Part shown: one piece after another, positions 26,411 to 36,099 of the stretch
Layout of the letters: the number at the start of each line of letters is the position of its first letter
How positions within the stretch are numbered: the stretch's first letter is position 1
Origin: Marinicella sediminis
GTDB taxonomy: Bacteria; Pseudomonadota; Gammaproteobacteria; Xanthomonadales; Marinicellaceae
Length of the DNA stretch: 64,000 nt
NCBI RefSeq assembly: GCF_002000055.1
Contig: NZ_MVBD01000004.1
Location: 124,001-188,000 of the forward strand
Reading direction: 5' to 3'
The notes under the pieces: model-generated
Seen by the model: only the letters and a program-made list of their open reading frames with translations
Database searches by the model: none
What the model was told of the DNA's origin: nothing
Program-made: the position numbers and the translations under genes

Positions 26411-26929
26411 ATGAGCATTCAACACATCACCGCCATCGGGCTGCGCCTGCTGGCCATCATTACCCTGTTCCACGTAGTCCGGCATCTGATTTGGATCAGT
26501 GTCATGGTCTACAGCAATGACCCACAAACCCTGCAACAATTCATGTACGGGGTCGCTGGCATACTCATCTTGCTGGTCGTCGGCCTGGGCTGTTGGTTTT
26601 TACCGATGAGCACAGCCAGATTGATTGTGAAACCAGCCTGGGATAAGCAGGTTCAACCTTTCAACCCAATGTCACTGCTTAGGGTGCTGGTGATTTTCAT
26701 TGGTTTGGTCTGTTTTCTGCATGCCCTGCTGGCTGCAAGCAATTACCTGTTCAGCTGGATGCTGACCGATCCTTCCATTGAAATTGTCAACCTGGATCAA
26801 ATGAAAGCCAGCTACCTCAGTACTGCCTGGCAACTGGTGCTGGGCCTGGTACTGATGAACAAAAGTCATTGGATCAGTCAGGCATTGCTGAACATCAACC
26901 GTGCTGAATCACCTGATCAGGCCGACTGA
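26411..26929 (+). CDS. small integral membrane protein, unknown function
   Basis: The ATG at 26411 follows a good ribosome site (AAGGAGAACACT), so the 172-residue form is preferred over a longer frame starting inside the previous gene. It has about four hydrophobic segments: ITAIGLRLLAIITLFHVV, a second near residues 40-65 ending in GLGCWFLP, a third around LLRVLVIFIGLVCFLHALLA and a last one around TAWQLVLGLVLM. I do not recognise the family. Its end overlaps the convergent metL end by 13 bases. Confidence 0.75.
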   Translation: MSIQHITAIGLRLLAIITLFHVVRHLIWISVMVYSNDPQTLQQFMYGVAGILILLVVGLGCWFLPMSTARLIVKPAWDKQVQPFNPMSLLRVLVIFIGLVCFLHALLAASNYLFSWMLTDPSIEIVNLDQMKASYLSTAWQLVLGLVLMNKSHWISQALLNINRAESPDQAD

Positions 26930-29268
26930 AGCACCTCAATCAAGTCATTGAGCACCCCGGCAGCGGTCACTTCACGGCCTGCACCCGGGCCCTGGATGAC
27001 CAGCGGATTACCGGCATACCAGGCACTGTCGATGACAAAGATGTTGTCACCGGGCCGTAAACCGGCTGCCGGGTGCTGCTGATCAATCAACTGCAGTGAG
27101 ACGTTGATCTCTTGCGAGCTGATGCTGGCCAGGTAACACAGGCTTTTACCCTGTTCGTTCGCTGCTTTCCATAAACCGGCCACATGCTCATCAATCGCCG
27201 CTGATCTGGCCCAGAACTGTTCCAGGGTACCGGCCATCAACTCATCAGGTATGGCCGGCGTGAATACCACACGGGCCTCATTGAAGCCCAACTGCCGGGC
27301 GAGGATCAGGGCTTTGCGGTAGACGTCCTGGCCTGACAGGTCATCCCGTGGATCGGGTTCTGTGTAGGCATTGGCATGGGCTTGGCGCACCCACTCCATG
27401 AAGGGTCGCTGACCGTCGTATTGACCAAAAATCCACGACAGTGAACCGGAAAACACCCCATTGACCGCCTGCACCTGATCACCGCTTTCGATGAGTTTCC
27501 TCAGACTGCTTTGGATCGGCAAGGCGGCACCCACCGTGGTGTTGGTCAGCCACCTGCGGTGTTGTTTTTCCAATTCAGCTTCCAGATGGCTGGCGCGGAT
27601 GTCATCGGCTGCCACCAGCTTATTGGCCGAAATCAGGTGCCAGCCATTGGCCACAAACTCAGGATATCGGGCAGCCACCGCTTCACTGGCGGTGAGGTCA
27701 ATCAGCACCAGCGGCTTATTGATGTAATCACTTAAACGCTGATAAATTTCTCCGGACGTGTTGTCCTGATCAGGAACGATGACCTCGTCCAGCAAACACT
27801 CACCGGCATACTGGTAATGACGGCTGTTGGCCACCGCCACCAGCGAAAGTGACTGTTTGACCCGCTGTTCAATGCTGGCTTTGTTGTCTTTGAGGATGCG
27901 GATGAATTGTTGACCGATGTTGCCATAACCCAGTACCACAATGGGTATGGAGGGCGCCAGATCAAAACAAGCCGCATGCAGATCAGCTAACAAGGCCTCT
28001 GCCTGTTCATCGGCCAGCAGCACGCACAGGGTGTGGTCATTGCCCGGATAATGGATGTTCAGCACATCAAAACGCGCGGTGCGACCCAGTAACTGACTGA
28101 TGACCCGATGGTTTTGTCTGATGTTGTGCCCCACGGCGCTGATCAGACTGACCCCGGACAATTGTTGCACCAAGGTCAGTCCGGCCTGGCGGATCAGCTG
28201 ACTGGTGCGGAAAAAGTCCACCTGCTCGACACACAATTGCAGCACCTGTCGGGTTTTGTCGTAATGACAGGCGTATTGATTGATTTGTCCGGCGGTCAAT
28301 TCGGCCTGGAATTGACGGGTGCGCAATTCATGAATGCCCGCCAGGGTCAGCTGTACCAACTGGCTTTTGTGGGCCAGGGTCTTGACCTGACCCTCACCGG
28401 CACGGCTTTGCTCCACCACATCGGTACCGAGGGTATCGGAGTCGCAGGTGTTGATGATGATTCTGGCCGGATGTTGCAACAAGGGATTGATGGTTTTGTG
28501 GTGCAGCACATGAGAACCCAGTTCTGACAGCGCCTGAGCCTCGCCCAGGGTTAAGGTGGGAATGCGCCTGGCTTCGGGGATCACATGTGGATCAGCGGTG
28601 TACACGCCATCCACGTCGGTCCACAGATAGACCGCTGATGAACGCAACAATGAGGCCACCAGGGTGGCACTGTAATCACTGCCATTGCGTCCCAGGGTAA
28701 TGCCCTGACCTGCTTCATTACGAGCCAGAAAACCGGTGAGAATCTGAATGCCTTCACCCTTGCTGTCCAGCAGTATTTGCACCGCTTTGGCCGGATTCAC
28801 CGGATTGTTTTGCGCATCCACAGTGAGGATGTCTCTGGCATCCCGCCAATGATTGGGTATGCCCAACTCATGCAATCTGGCTGATAACAACTGAGCGGAC
28901 CACAGTTCACCATAGGCCAGCACATCATGCACGCTGAGCGTTGTTTGGCTCAGACCAGAGGACAGCAGCTCCAGATCTTCCAGCAGAGAGACAAGCAGTG
29001 CATCAGGCTGATCCAACACCGTGGTGACCAACTGTTGTACCGACTCCCTCAGTGCAGGCAGTCGATGGGTACCGTCATTGAACACCTGGATCAATTGATC
29101 GGTGACCCCGCCATTGGCAGAAACCACCACCACGTCTTCAGTCCTGACATGGCTGCGGATGGTTCGAATCACCGAACTGATGGCGGTGACATCTTTCAGA
29201 CTGCTGCCGCCAAACTTATGTACTGCTGGCGTTTCCCTGGCCACTGGTTGCCCATAAATTTCAGCCAT
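26917..29268 (-). CDS. metL: bifunctional aspartate kinase / homoserine dehydrogenase
   Basis: The 783-residue fusion catalyses the first and third steps from aspartate to homoserine. The N-terminal kinase has VHKFGGSSLKDVTAIS and the aspartate-site GRNGSDYSATLVASLL; regulatory ACT-like sequence follows; the dehydrogenase begins VVLGYGNIGQQFIRIL and includes AVNGVFSGSLSWIFG. Length is near E. coli MetL (810) and ThrA (820). Its position last in a metX-metB-metL operon, like E. coli metBL, favours the MetL name and methionine control, though the ThrA form cannot be excluded by sequence alone. It overlaps metB by 8 bases. Confidence 0.93.
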   Translation of the reverse strand: MAEIYGQPVARETPAVHKFGGSSLKDVTAISSVIRTIRSHVRTEDVVVVSANGGVTDQLIQVFNDGTHRLPALRESVQQLVTTVLDQPDALLVSLLEDLELLSSGLSQTTLSVHDVLAYGELWSAQLLSARLHELGIPNHWRDARDILTVDAQNNPVNPAKAVQILLDSKGEGIQILTGFLARNEAGQGITLGRNGSDYSATLVASLLRSSAVYLWTDVDGVYTADPHVIPEARRIPTLTLGEAQALSELGSHVLHHKTINPLLQHPARIIINTCDSDTLGTDVVEQSRAGEGQVKTLAHKSQLVQLTLAGIHELRTRQFQAELTAGQINQYACHYDKTRQVLQLCVEQVDFFRTSQLIRQAGLTLVQQLSGVSLISAVGHNIRQNHRVISQLLGRTARFDVLNIHYPGNDHTLCVLLADEQAEALLADLHAACFDLAPSIPIVVLGYGNIGQQFIRILKDNKASIEQRVKQSLSLVAVANSRHYQYAGECLLDEVIVPDQDNTSGEIYQRLSDYINKPLVLIDLTASEAVAARYPEFVANGWHLISANKLVAADDIRASHLEAELEKQHRRWLTNTTVGAALPIQSSLRKLIESGDQVQAVNGVFSGSLSWIFGQYDGQRPFMEWVRQAHANAYTEPDPRDDLSGQDVYRKALILARQLGFNEARVVFTPAIPDELMAGTLEQFWARSAAIDEHVAGLWKAANEQGKSLCYLASISSQEINVSLQLIDQQHPAAGLRPGDNIFVIDSAWYAGNPLVIQGPGAGREVTAAGVLNDLIEVLQSA

Positions 29269-30439
29269 TGACCTGTTCCTTCAGCGGTTTTAATAAACAC
29301 CGGTTGAGCGCTTGTTCCAGATCGGCAATCAGGTCATCGGCCTGCTCAATGCCCACCGATAAGCGGATCAGGTTGTCAGTGATACCGGCAGCCCGTTGGG
29401 CCTGGGGCGCCATGGCCGCGTGGGTCATGGTGGCCGGGTGACAGATTAAGGACTCCACCCCTCCCAATGATTCGGCCAGGGTGAAGTAGCGCAGGTTGTT
29501 GACCAGGGTTTTCACCTCGCTGAGTCCCCCTTTGAGTTCGAAAGACAACATGGCGCCAAAATGATGCTGTTGGCGTTTGGCGATCTCATGCCCAGGGTGG
29601 TTGCTGAGCCCCGGATAATGAATGTTCTCAATGGCCGGGTGCTGTTGTAAAAATGCCAGTATCTGTTCGGTGTTTTCCAGGTGCTGTTTCATGCGTACAT
29701 TCAGGGTGCGCAATCCCCGGGTGGTCAGCAAGCAATCAAACGGTGCTGCTGTGATCCCGATGCAGTTAGCCCACCATTTGAGTTGCTCTGCCAGCTCTTC
29801 GGTTTTACCCAGCACCGCACCGCCGACCACATCGCTGTGGCCGTTGATGTATTTGGTGGTTGAATGCACCACCAGATCAGCCCCCAGGGTGATGGGTTGC
29901 TGCAGCGCTGGTGACAGGAAGGTGTTGTCCACCACTTTCAACACCTCAGGTCCGGCCAACTCACACAAGGCATGTACATCAACCACCCGCAACAGCGGAT
30001 TACTTGGGGTCTCAATCCACAACAAATTTGTTGGGGTGGCCAATGTTTGCCTGATCCTGGCAGTGTCGGACTGATCAACGAATTCAACTTCTATCAAGCC
30101 TTTCTCGTGCCAGGTGGTCAATAAGCGAAAGGTACCACCATAGCAGTCATGCGGTGCCACCACCCGACCGCCCTTGGGCAGCAACTGTAAGACCAGTAAT
30201 ACCGCCGACATCCCGGTTGAAGTCACCACCCCACCGGCAGCTTGTTCCAATTCAGCCAGCGCATCAGCGAGGATGTCACGGGTGGGGTTGCCTGAGCGGC
30301 TGTAGTCATAAGTACGGGGTTGATTCAGGTCAGCAAAACTGTAGTTGCTGGACAAGTACAGCGGCGGGGTCACGGCGCCGTGTTGGCGGTCACAATCAAT
30401 ACCCGCCCGCACAGCGGCTGTTTCGTTCAATAAGGTCAT
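29261..30439 (-). CDS. metB: cystathionine gamma-synthase
   Basis: With the start at MTLLNETAAVRAG the product is 392 residues, close to E. coli MetB. The frame is open further upstream, to 30508, but that would put most of the extra N-terminus inside metX; the chosen ATG still overlaps metX by 44 bases. PLP-fold markers are YSRSGNPTRDIL, GGTFRLL, the Schiff-base Lys in VVHSTTKYINGHSDVVGG, and SLGGVESLICHPATMTHA. The enzyme makes cystathionine from activated homoserine and cysteine. A gamma-lyase role is possible in this fold, but the operon argues for synthesis. Confidence 0.93.
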   Translation of the reverse strand: MTLLNETAAVRAGIDCDRQHGAVTPPLYLSSNYSFADLNQPRTYDYSRSGNPTRDILADALAELEQAAGGVVTSTGMSAVLLVLQLLPKGGRVVAPHDCYGGTFRLLTTWHEKGLIEVEFVDQSDTARIRQTLATPTNLLWIETPSNPLLRVVDVHALCELAGPEVLKVVDNTFLSPALQQPITLGADLVVHSTTKYINGHSDVVGGAVLGKTEELAEQLKWWANCIGITAAPFDCLLTTRGLRTLNVRMKQHLENTEQILAFLQQHPAIENIHYPGLSNHPGHEIAKRQQHHFGAMLSFELKGGLSEVKTLVNNLRYFTLAESLGGVESLICHPATMTHAAMAPQAQRAAGITDNLIRLSVGIEQADDLIADLEQALNRCLLKPLKEQVNG

Positions 30440-31391
30440 AGCGATACTCTGATAAAAAGGAATGAAAGATTGAATTGATGGTGTCTGCTTCCAGCAAAAA
30501 CCCATCATGACCGTACAGCGACTCCAGTATGTGGAGCTCTGCCGGAGCGTTCAGTTTGCTGTGCAGCTGTTCGATAAAGTTGACAGGCACCATTTGGTCA
30601 CTGTCAAAACCAATCAGCAAGGTGGGAACACATATGTAACTGACATCGACCTGATGATGATCAATGGCACGTGATAATTGCTGGTAACGGTGTGCCGGGA
30701 ACCGACTGGCAAACTGCTCACCATGGTGATTGAGGTAAGCCGACACCTGTTGCAGCGCCTCACCTGGTTGCTGGCTTTGAAAACGGTGTTCGAACTCCTG
30801 TTCTCCCCGGTAACCTATCATGGCCAGGGCACGGGCCAGTTTCAGGTGTTCACCCTGGCTTGATGACGCCTCACCCAGCTGAACCAGTTGTCTTTGCAGG
30901 TAACGGATGGCCTGACTTTTGACGCTGTTCTGATCAGCAGCCGCCAGACAAATCAGCTGTTGTAAAGCATCCGGATAACGTGCCGCAAAAGCCAAAGAAA
31001 CCATGCCGCCAAAGGATGATCCAATGACGGCATGAAACTGAGGTAATTGCAAAGTGTGCTGGATGCCGCGCAACAGTTGCGCCTGGTCTGCAGGGGTTAA
31101 CACCGGCGGGTTGGTCACCCGCTCAGGAAAACAGAAATAATCAAAGGTGAGGAATGCACTATCCCGGGTATTGAGCACGGCCTGGTCATGGGCCACCACT
31201 CGCCACCAGCCTTGACGTTCACCCGGCACATCAAAGGCCCAGCGATCGGCAGAGATACCTCCCATCACCACATGTAAAGGCTTCGACAGGGAACCCCAGA
31301 GACAACAACCGACCTCCACCACACCACTGTCTCCACCCATTTCCAGGGAGAAGGAAGGTACGGTACAGCTGATGTCGCGGTGAAAAGTCAT
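30396..31391 (-). CDS. metX: homoserine O-acyltransferase, MetX-type
   Basis: The 331-residue form starting at MTFHRDISC is preferred: a longer frame reaches a TTG at 31445, but that codon and the MetJ-type boxes lie inside the promoter. This is an alpha/beta-hydrolase-fold enzyme with nucleophile Ser126 (GSSFGGM), Asp265 (GFDSDQMVP) and His295 (YGHDGF). It acylates homoserine for methionine synthesis; Xanthomonas-type members use succinyl-CoA, others acetyl-CoA, and the acyl donor cannot be decided here. It opens the metX-metB-metL operon. Confidence 0.9.
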   Translation of the reverse strand: MTFHRDISCTVPSFSLEMGGDSGVVEVGCCLWGSLSKPLHVVMGGISADRWAFDVPGERQGWWRVVAHDQAVLNTRDSAFLTFDYFCFPERVTNPPVLTPADQAQLLRGIQHTLQLPQFHAVIGSSFGGMVSLAFAARYPDALQQLICLAAADQNSVKSQAIRYLQRQLVQLGEASSSQGEHLKLARALAMIGYRGEQEFEHRFQSQQPGEALQQVSAYLNHHGEQFASRFPAHRYQQLSRAIDHHQVDVSYICVPTLLIGFDSDQMVPVNFIEQLHSKLNAPAELHILESLYGHDGFLLEADTINSIFHSFLSEYRYDLIERNSRCAGGY

Positions 31392-31417
31392 GTTTATTTG
31401 GCCGTCTAAATGCCCAT

Positions 31418-31460
31418 ATCTTACCTGGATCATTTCAGATGTCAAGACGTTTAGACGTCT
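31418..31460 (-). promoter_or_regulatory. metX promoter with tandem MetJ-type operator boxes
   Basis: Reading on the minus strand, three consecutive 8-base boxes run from 31460 to 31437: AGACGTCT, AAACGTCT and TGACATCT, matching the MetJ consensus AGACGTCT at 8, 7 and 6 of 8 positions. They overlap the -35 hexamer TTGACA (31445-31440), which is followed after 16 bases by TAAGAT (31423-31418). Transcription would start about 20 bases before the chosen metX ATG. MetJ with S-adenosylmethionine as corepressor would block this promoter; no metJ gene is in the window. Confidence 0.8.
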
Positions 31461-31762
31461 ATATAACCAATCGTTCTGAGGTTTTTTTGTTGATTGACTT
31501 TCAGGCGCAAAATGCTGTGTGTTGCCAGATACCGGTACTTCATAACCTGGTCGAATATTGAACGGATCACTGGGTATTTAGTTGCACAGCTGATGATTGA
31601 TACTGTCTTATTATTGGAGGTGGCGACTGTGAATCACCAAGCTGATTTTTGATTACCTGGGGCAATGACACCGGCTACACTCTGGAACCTGTCACAAAAT
31701 CTCATGTGATAAAGATTTGCACTGAGATTTCAGGGCCGGCTGATTTGATGTGAAAAAAACTT
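31461..31762. other. intergenic region, about 300 bases
   Basis: This gap lies upstream of metX and downstream of the acidic repeat protein gene. Apart from a GGAGGT-like motif at 31615-31620 before a possible 7-codon frame, I see nothing assignable. Confidence 0.4.
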
Positions 31763-32422
31763 TTATTCTACATTGAGTGAAATATTGGAAATATCGATTT
31801 CCGGCTCGGGTACTTTTTTCTTTTCCACCAAAGCATCACCCGAATCGTCCAGATCCAGGTCATCAATTGGAATCTGTGGGGTTTCAATTTTCTTTTGTTT
31901 AACAATGATGGCACCGGCCTCTTCAACATCCAACCCAGTGGTGTCAAAATCAGGAATTTCGACCTCTTTGGTTTGAATGATGGGTTCTTCAGAGTCATCA
32001 ATCACAATGTGATCGATGTCCACTTCGGGTGGATCGGCCTGTGGCTTGTCTTCCAGTTTGTCAAAATCAACATCGACTTTGATGTGAGCGGTTTCGATGT
32101 GCCTTTCAGGTGCTGTTACTGGCCTGAGAATTACCGTACCCGGATCATTCAATTCCCACTCTTCTGCCCCCTTGGGTACTTCTTCCACGACATTTTTCAC
32201 CAAGCTCACCCGGATACCGGCTTTTTTCAACACTTCTCTGAAGTGGCTGGCTTTATCCATAGGCATGGCCTTTTTGAGAGTCCTTTGCTTGCCATCAAAC
32301 ATCACTTCCACTTTGGCCTCAGGAAGTTTAAACAACTTGGCGAAGTTGGCTTTGGCTTTGGCCAGCTCAACTCCACGGGCTGCTTTTCCCTTGAAAACCA
32401 CTTTAAATGTCTGTTCGCTCAT
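31763..32422 (-). CDS. acidic repeat protein with small N-terminal domain, unknown function
   Basis: With the start at MSEQTFKVVF the protein has 219 residues (frame open to 32467). Residues 1-75 look like a small alpha/beta domain (FKGKAARGVELAKAKANFA, VMFDGKQRTLKKAMPMDKA, REVLKKAGIRV); I have seen similar N-terminal modules ahead of membrane or DUF805-type proteins in Xanthomonadales. Residues about 130-219 are three or four degenerate acidic repeats of about 24 residues with the pattern P-x-I-D-x-x-x-L-D...IV-x-x-KK. No signal peptide or membrane segment is seen. It overlaps the acyltransferase end by 20 bases. Confidence 0.7.
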   Translation of the reverse strand: MSEQTFKVVFKGKAARGVELAKAKANFAKLFKLPEAKVEVMFDGKQRTLKKAMPMDKASHFREVLKKAGIRVSLVKNVVEEVPKGAEEWELNDPGTVILRPVTAPERHIETAHIKVDVDFDKLEDKPQADPPEVDIDHIVIDDSEEPIIQTKEVEIPDFDTTGLDVEEAGAIIVKQKKIETPQIPIDDLDLDDSGDALVEKKKVPEPEIDISNISLNVE

Positions 32423-33293
32423 AAATTGCCTGAAGTTTGTTATCCTGTTTATACCATAAATTTTCACTCCATTTAAACAATTCCCTTTTGAAATTTTCGT
32501 CGGTCTGGTAGTTTTTGTTCAACAATGTATCAGGGATAACAATTTTTTCACAACTGAGCATCGCTGGCGCAAAACGGCCACTGAGGTATTGCCAGAAAGA
32601 AGGAGCTCCACCTGGGTAAGCCACCGTAACCAGTAACAGTTGTTTCATCTGCTCACCCATACTGCCAAGTACGAAACCAATGCCCCCGGCTTTGGGTTTC
32701 AGCAGATATTCATAAGGTGATTGCTGAGCCTGATGTTTCTCAACAGTGAAGCGGGTACCCTCCACAAAATTGATCACAGTGGTAGGAAAGTGCTTGAACT
32801 TTTCACATGACTTCTGGGTTTGCTCCATGTCCTTACCTTTCAGATGAGGGTGTTTTTTGACAAACGCCCGGCTGTATCGTTTCATAAAGGGAAAATCCAG
32901 TGCCCACCAGGCCAGCCCTAAAAATGGCACCCAGATCAGTTGTTGTTTGAGAAAAAATTTCAAAAATGGTATCTGCTTATTAAACACCGCCTGCAGCACC
33001 GGGATATCGACCATGCTCCGATGATTGGCCACCACCAGATACCACTCATCGCGGTTCAATTCAGGCATCTGTTCGATCATGATTTTTTCACCATGCAACA
33101 ACCGATGACCCTGGCTGTTTATGGTAACCCAGGATTCAGCCACACCCACCAACCATCGCGATACCCAGACCCTGAAGCCAGGTATGGGTATTAAGAATTT
33201 GAACAATGCCAGTATCAACAGCAAAGTCACCATAAAGACGGTATTCAGGATAAACACCAGTGCAGCCAGTATTCCTTTTAAAGTATGCAACAT
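32403..33293 (-). CDS. 1-acylglycerol-3-phosphate acyltransferase-like protein (YihG/PlsC family)
   Basis: From the ATG at 33293 the product has 296 residues; the frame is open to a GTG at 33359, giving an atypical extension. Residues 7-40 are a membrane segment (AALVFILNTVFMVTLLLILA). The acyltransferase motifs are VANHRSMVDIPVLQ (the HX4D catalytic motif) and NFVEGTRFTVEKH. Such enzymes add an acyl chain to lysophosphatidic acid at the inner membrane; the YihG branch modulates phospholipid composition. It is divergent from metK. Confidence 0.85.
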   Translation of the reverse strand: MLHTLKGILAALVFILNTVFMVTLLLILALFKFLIPIPGFRVWVSRWLVGVAESWVTINSQGHRLLHGEKIMIEQMPELNRDEWYLVVANHRSMVDIPVLQAVFNKQIPFLKFFLKQQLIWVPFLGLAWWALDFPFMKRYSRAFVKKHPHLKGKDMEQTQKSCEKFKHFPTTVINFVEGTRFTVEKHQAQQSPYEYLLKPKAGGIGFVLGSMGEQMKQLLLVTVAYPGGAPSFWQYLSGRFAPAMLSCEKIVIPDTLLNKNYQTDENFKRELFKWSENLWYKQDNKLQAIYERTDI

Positions 33294-33379
33294 AACAGGC
33301 AAAAGTTTGATTTCAGGTGCAAGATAAGAAATGAAGCGCAAAATTACAAGCTTTATCACAGAATATTCTCGCTTTTAAG

Positions 33380-33407
33380 TAGACATTTTCACAAAAAAAT
33401 AGATAAT
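33380..33407 (+). promoter_or_regulatory. probable metK promoter with one weak MetJ-type box
   Basis: TAGACA (33380-33385) and GATAAT (33402-33407) are 16 bases apart. AGACATTT (33381-33388) overlaps the -35 and matches the MetJ consensus at 6 of 8 positions; no adjacent second box is convincing, so MetJ control is only a possibility. Confidence 0.45.
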
Positions 33408-33437
33408 ATATCTCTTTATCCGAATTAAGAGATATAT
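33406..33437 (+). promoter_or_regulatory. perfect 11-bp inverted repeat just upstream of metK start
   Basis: ATATATCTCTT (33406-33416) is exactly complementary to AAGAGATATAT (33427-33437) around a 10-base loop. The right arm contains the only purine-rich ribosome-site candidate (AAGAGA), and the ATG is 6 bases after the arm. If transcribed whole, the RNA hairpin would hide that site; if transcription starts at the promoter listed above, part of the left arm is lost. Confidence 0.6.
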
Positions 33438-33443
33438 ATCATC

Positions 33444-34601
33444 ATGAGCAACTACTTATTCACCTCGGAATCAGTGTCCGAAGGGCATCCGGATAAAGTC
33501 GCCGATCAGATTTCTGACGCGGTACTGGATGCGATCATTAAAGATGACCCAAAAGCACGGGTGGCCTGTGAGACCATGGTTAAAACCGGAACAGCCATTG
33601 TGTCAGGTGAAATCACCACCAATACGTGGATTGACCTGGATGAGCTGGTCAGAAAAGTCATCGTTGACATCGGCTATGACAGTTCAGACGTCGGTTTTGA
33701 CGGCAACAGCTGTGCGGTGATGTCACTGATCGGCAAACAATCTCATGACATCAACATGGGTGTCGATCGCCAAAGCCCTGAAGAACAAGGTGCCGGAGAC
33801 CAGGGACTGATGTTCGGTTATGCATCGAATGAAACCGATGTGTTGATGCCTGCACCCATCACCTATTCTCACCTGCTGGTTAAAAAACAGGCCGAAGTTC
33901 GCAAAGCCGGTACGCTGCCATGGCTGCGTCCGGATGCCAAATCCCAACTGACCTTCCGTTATGAAAACGATAAACCAGTGGCCATTGACGCAGTGGTTCT
34001 GTCCACTCAACATGATCCAGACATTTCGTTGACTGATCTGCGCGAAGCCGTGATGGAAGAAATCATTAAACCGGTGCTGCCTGCCAACTGGCTGGATAAA
34101 AACACCCAGTACCACATCAACCCAACCGGTAATTTTGTCATTGGCGGTCCGGTAGGCGACTGTGGACTGACTGGTCGTAAAATCATTGTCGATACCTATG
34201 GCGGCATGGCCCGTCATGGCGGCGGTGCATTTTCCGGTAAAGACCCTTCCAAAGTAGACCGTTCTGCGGCCTATGCCTGTCGTTATGTGGCTAAAAACAT
34301 TGTTGCAGCCGGCTTGGCTGAGCGCTGCGAAATTCAGGTTTCATATGCCATTGGTGTGGCCGAACCCACTTCAATCAGTGTGACCACTTTTGGCACCAAT
34401 AAAGTGCCTGAAGCCACCATTGAGAAACTCGTAAGAACGCATTTTGACCTGAGGCCATATGGCATCATCACCAGCCTGGATCTGATTCGCCCCATTTATC
34501 AGAAGACTGCAGCATACGGCCACATGGGCCGTGAAGATGCTGACTTTACCTGGGAGCGGACTGACAAAGCTGAACTCCTTCGTTCAGAAGCCGGACTGTG
34601 A
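33444..34601 (+). CDS. metK: S-adenosylmethionine synthetase
   Basis: The 385-residue enzyme makes SAM from methionine and ATP. It has the signature [20 protein letters not shown] at the start, [12 protein letters not shown], and the [20 protein letters not shown] loop. Length matches E. coli MetK (384). It is 42 bases upstream of ahcY and probably co-transcribed with it, placing SAM formation and recycling in one operon. Confidence 0.98.
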   Translation: MSNYLFTSESVSEGHPDKVADQISDAVLDAIIKDDPKARVACETMVKTGTAIVSGEITTNTWIDLDELVRKVIVDIGYDSSDVGFDGNSCAVMSLIGKQSHDINMGVDRQSPEEQGAGDQGLMFGYASNETDVLMPAPITYSHLLVKKQAEVRKAGTLPWLRPDAKSQLTFRYENDKPVAIDAVVLSTQHDPDISLTDLREAVMEEIIKPVLPANWLDKNTQYHINPTGNFVIGGPVGDCGLTGRKIIVDTYGGMARHGGGAFSGKDPSKVDRSAAYACRYVAKNIVAAGLAERCEIQVSYAIGVAEPTSISVTTFGTNKVPEATIEKLVRTHFDLRPYGIITSLDLIRPIYQKTAAYGHMGREDADFTWERTDKAELLRSEAGL

Positions 34602-34643
34602 CCTTAACCCACCCTTTGAAACAAACATTAAACAGAGAACATT

Positions 34644-36065
34644 ATGACAACCGAAACTGTTAAAAACATCAAACCTGATTACGTCATTGCCGACATAGGC
34701 CTGGCAGAATTTGGTCACAAAGAAATTCGCATCGCGGAAACCGAAATGCCTGGTCTGGTACAGATCCGTGAAGAATACAAAGAGGCTCAGCCTTTGAAAG
34801 GGGCCCGCATTGCCGGTTCCCTGCACATGACCATTCAGACCGCCGTATTGATTGAGTCACTGCGTGCTTTGGGCGCTGAAGTCCGCTGGGCTTCCTGTAA
34901 CATATATTCCACTCAGGACCATGCTGCTGCAGCCATGGCTGACCAGGACATTCCTGTTTTTGCGGTTAAAGGCGAAACCCTGGAAGAGTACTGGGAATAC
35001 ACTCACCGCATCATGGAATGGCATGACGGTGGTGCACCCAATATGATTTTGGATGATGGTGGTGATGCCACCATGTTACTGATTCTCGGCAGCAAAGCAG
35101 AGAAAGATGCCAGCATCCTTGACAATCCTGGTTCTGAAGAAGAAACCTTCCTGTTTGCATCGATCAAAAAACGCCTGACCACCAAACCAGGCTGGTACAG
35201 CAAAACCCTGGCTGAAATTCAAGGTGTGACTGAAGAGACCACCACTGGTGTGAAACGCCTGTATGACATGGCTAAATCCGGTGACCTGCCATTTCCGGCA
35301 ATTAACGTCAATGACTCAGTAACCAAATCCAAGTTCGACAACTTGTATGGTTGTCGTGAATCGCTGGTTGATGCCATTAAACGTGCCACTGACGTAATGG
35401 TTGCTGGTAAAAAAGCCGTGGTTTGTGGTTTCGGAGACGTGGGCAAAGGTTCCGCTGCTTCACTCCGCGCATTGGGTGCCATTGTTTCGGTCACCGAAAT
35501 CGATCCCATTTGTGCACTGCAGGCTTCGATGGAAGGCTACCCGGTGGTAACCCTCGAAGACGCAGTTAAAGATGCCGATATTTTCGTGACTGCCACTGGT
35601 AACTATCAGATCATCAGTTATGAGCACATGAAAGCCATGAAAGATCAGGCCATCGTCTGTAACATTGGTCATTTCGACAACGAAATTGATGTCGCCTCAC
35701 TGGAGAAAAACTGTGAATGGGACGGCATCAAAGACCAGGTTGATCATGTGATCTTTGAAGATGGCAAACGCATCATCCTGCTTGCCAAAGGTCGCCTGGT
35801 GAATCTGGGCTGTGGCACCGGTCACCCAAGCTTTGTGATGTCTAACTCCTTTACCAACCAGGTTCTGGCGCAAATCGAGTTATTCAAGAATGGCGATAAC
35901 TACAACAACGACGTGTATGTATTGCCCAAGCACCTCGATGAAAAAGTGGCCAAATTGCATCTGGAGCGTGTTGGTGCCAAACTCACCACACTGACAGACA
36001 AGCAAGCCAAATACATCGGTGTAGAAGTCGAAGGTCCTTACAAACCTGAACACTACAGATACTGA
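34644..36065 (+). CDS. ahcY: adenosylhomocysteinase
   Basis: The 473-residue NAD-dependent enzyme hydrolyses S-adenosylhomocysteine to adenosine and homocysteine. Markers are [33 protein letters not shown] with the catalytic Lys and Asp, [13 protein letters not shown] for NAD binding, and the C-terminal [10 protein letters not shown] end. Its presence means the organism recycles SAH by hydrolysis rather than by the MTAN/LuxS route. The gap to metK is too short to hold an SAH riboswitch and none is seen. Confidence 0.98.
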   Translation: MTTETVKNIKPDYVIADIGLAEFGHKEIRIAETEMPGLVQIREEYKEAQPLKGARIAGSLHMTIQTAVLIESLRALGAEVRWASCNIYSTQDHAAAAMADQDIPVFAVKGETLEEYWEYTHRIMEWHDGGAPNMILDDGGDATMLLILGSKAEKDASILDNPGSEEETFLFASIKKRLTTKPGWYSKTLAEIQGVTEETTTGVKRLYDMAKSGDLPFPAINVNDSVTKSKFDNLYGCRESLVDAIKRATDVMVAGKKAVVCGFGDVGKGSAASLRALGAIVSVTEIDPICALQASMEGYPVVTLEDAVKDADIFVTATGNYQIISYEHMKAMKDQAIVCNIGHFDNEIDVASLEKNCEWDGIKDQVDHVIFEDGKRIILLAKGRLVNLGCGTGHPSFVMSNSFTNQVLAQIELFKNGDNYNNDVYVLPKHLDEKVAKLHLERVGAKLTTLTDKQAKYIGVEVEGPYKPEHYRY

Positions 36066-36099
36066 TGCACGGATTCATTCCAATCGTTGAATCAGAAAC

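Noticed and set aside
31391-31445. Longer metX start at TTG 31445.
   Set aside because: The codon lies in the -35 region and the operator boxes; the inner ATG agrees with where MetX homology begins.
31615-31650. GGAGGT followed by a 7-codon frame upstream of metX, like a leader peptide.
   Set aside because: It is on the opposite strand to metX, ends after seven codons and has no attenuator structure.
34602-34643. Possible SAH riboswitch before ahcY.
   Set aside because: The gap is 42 bases and holds no such fold.
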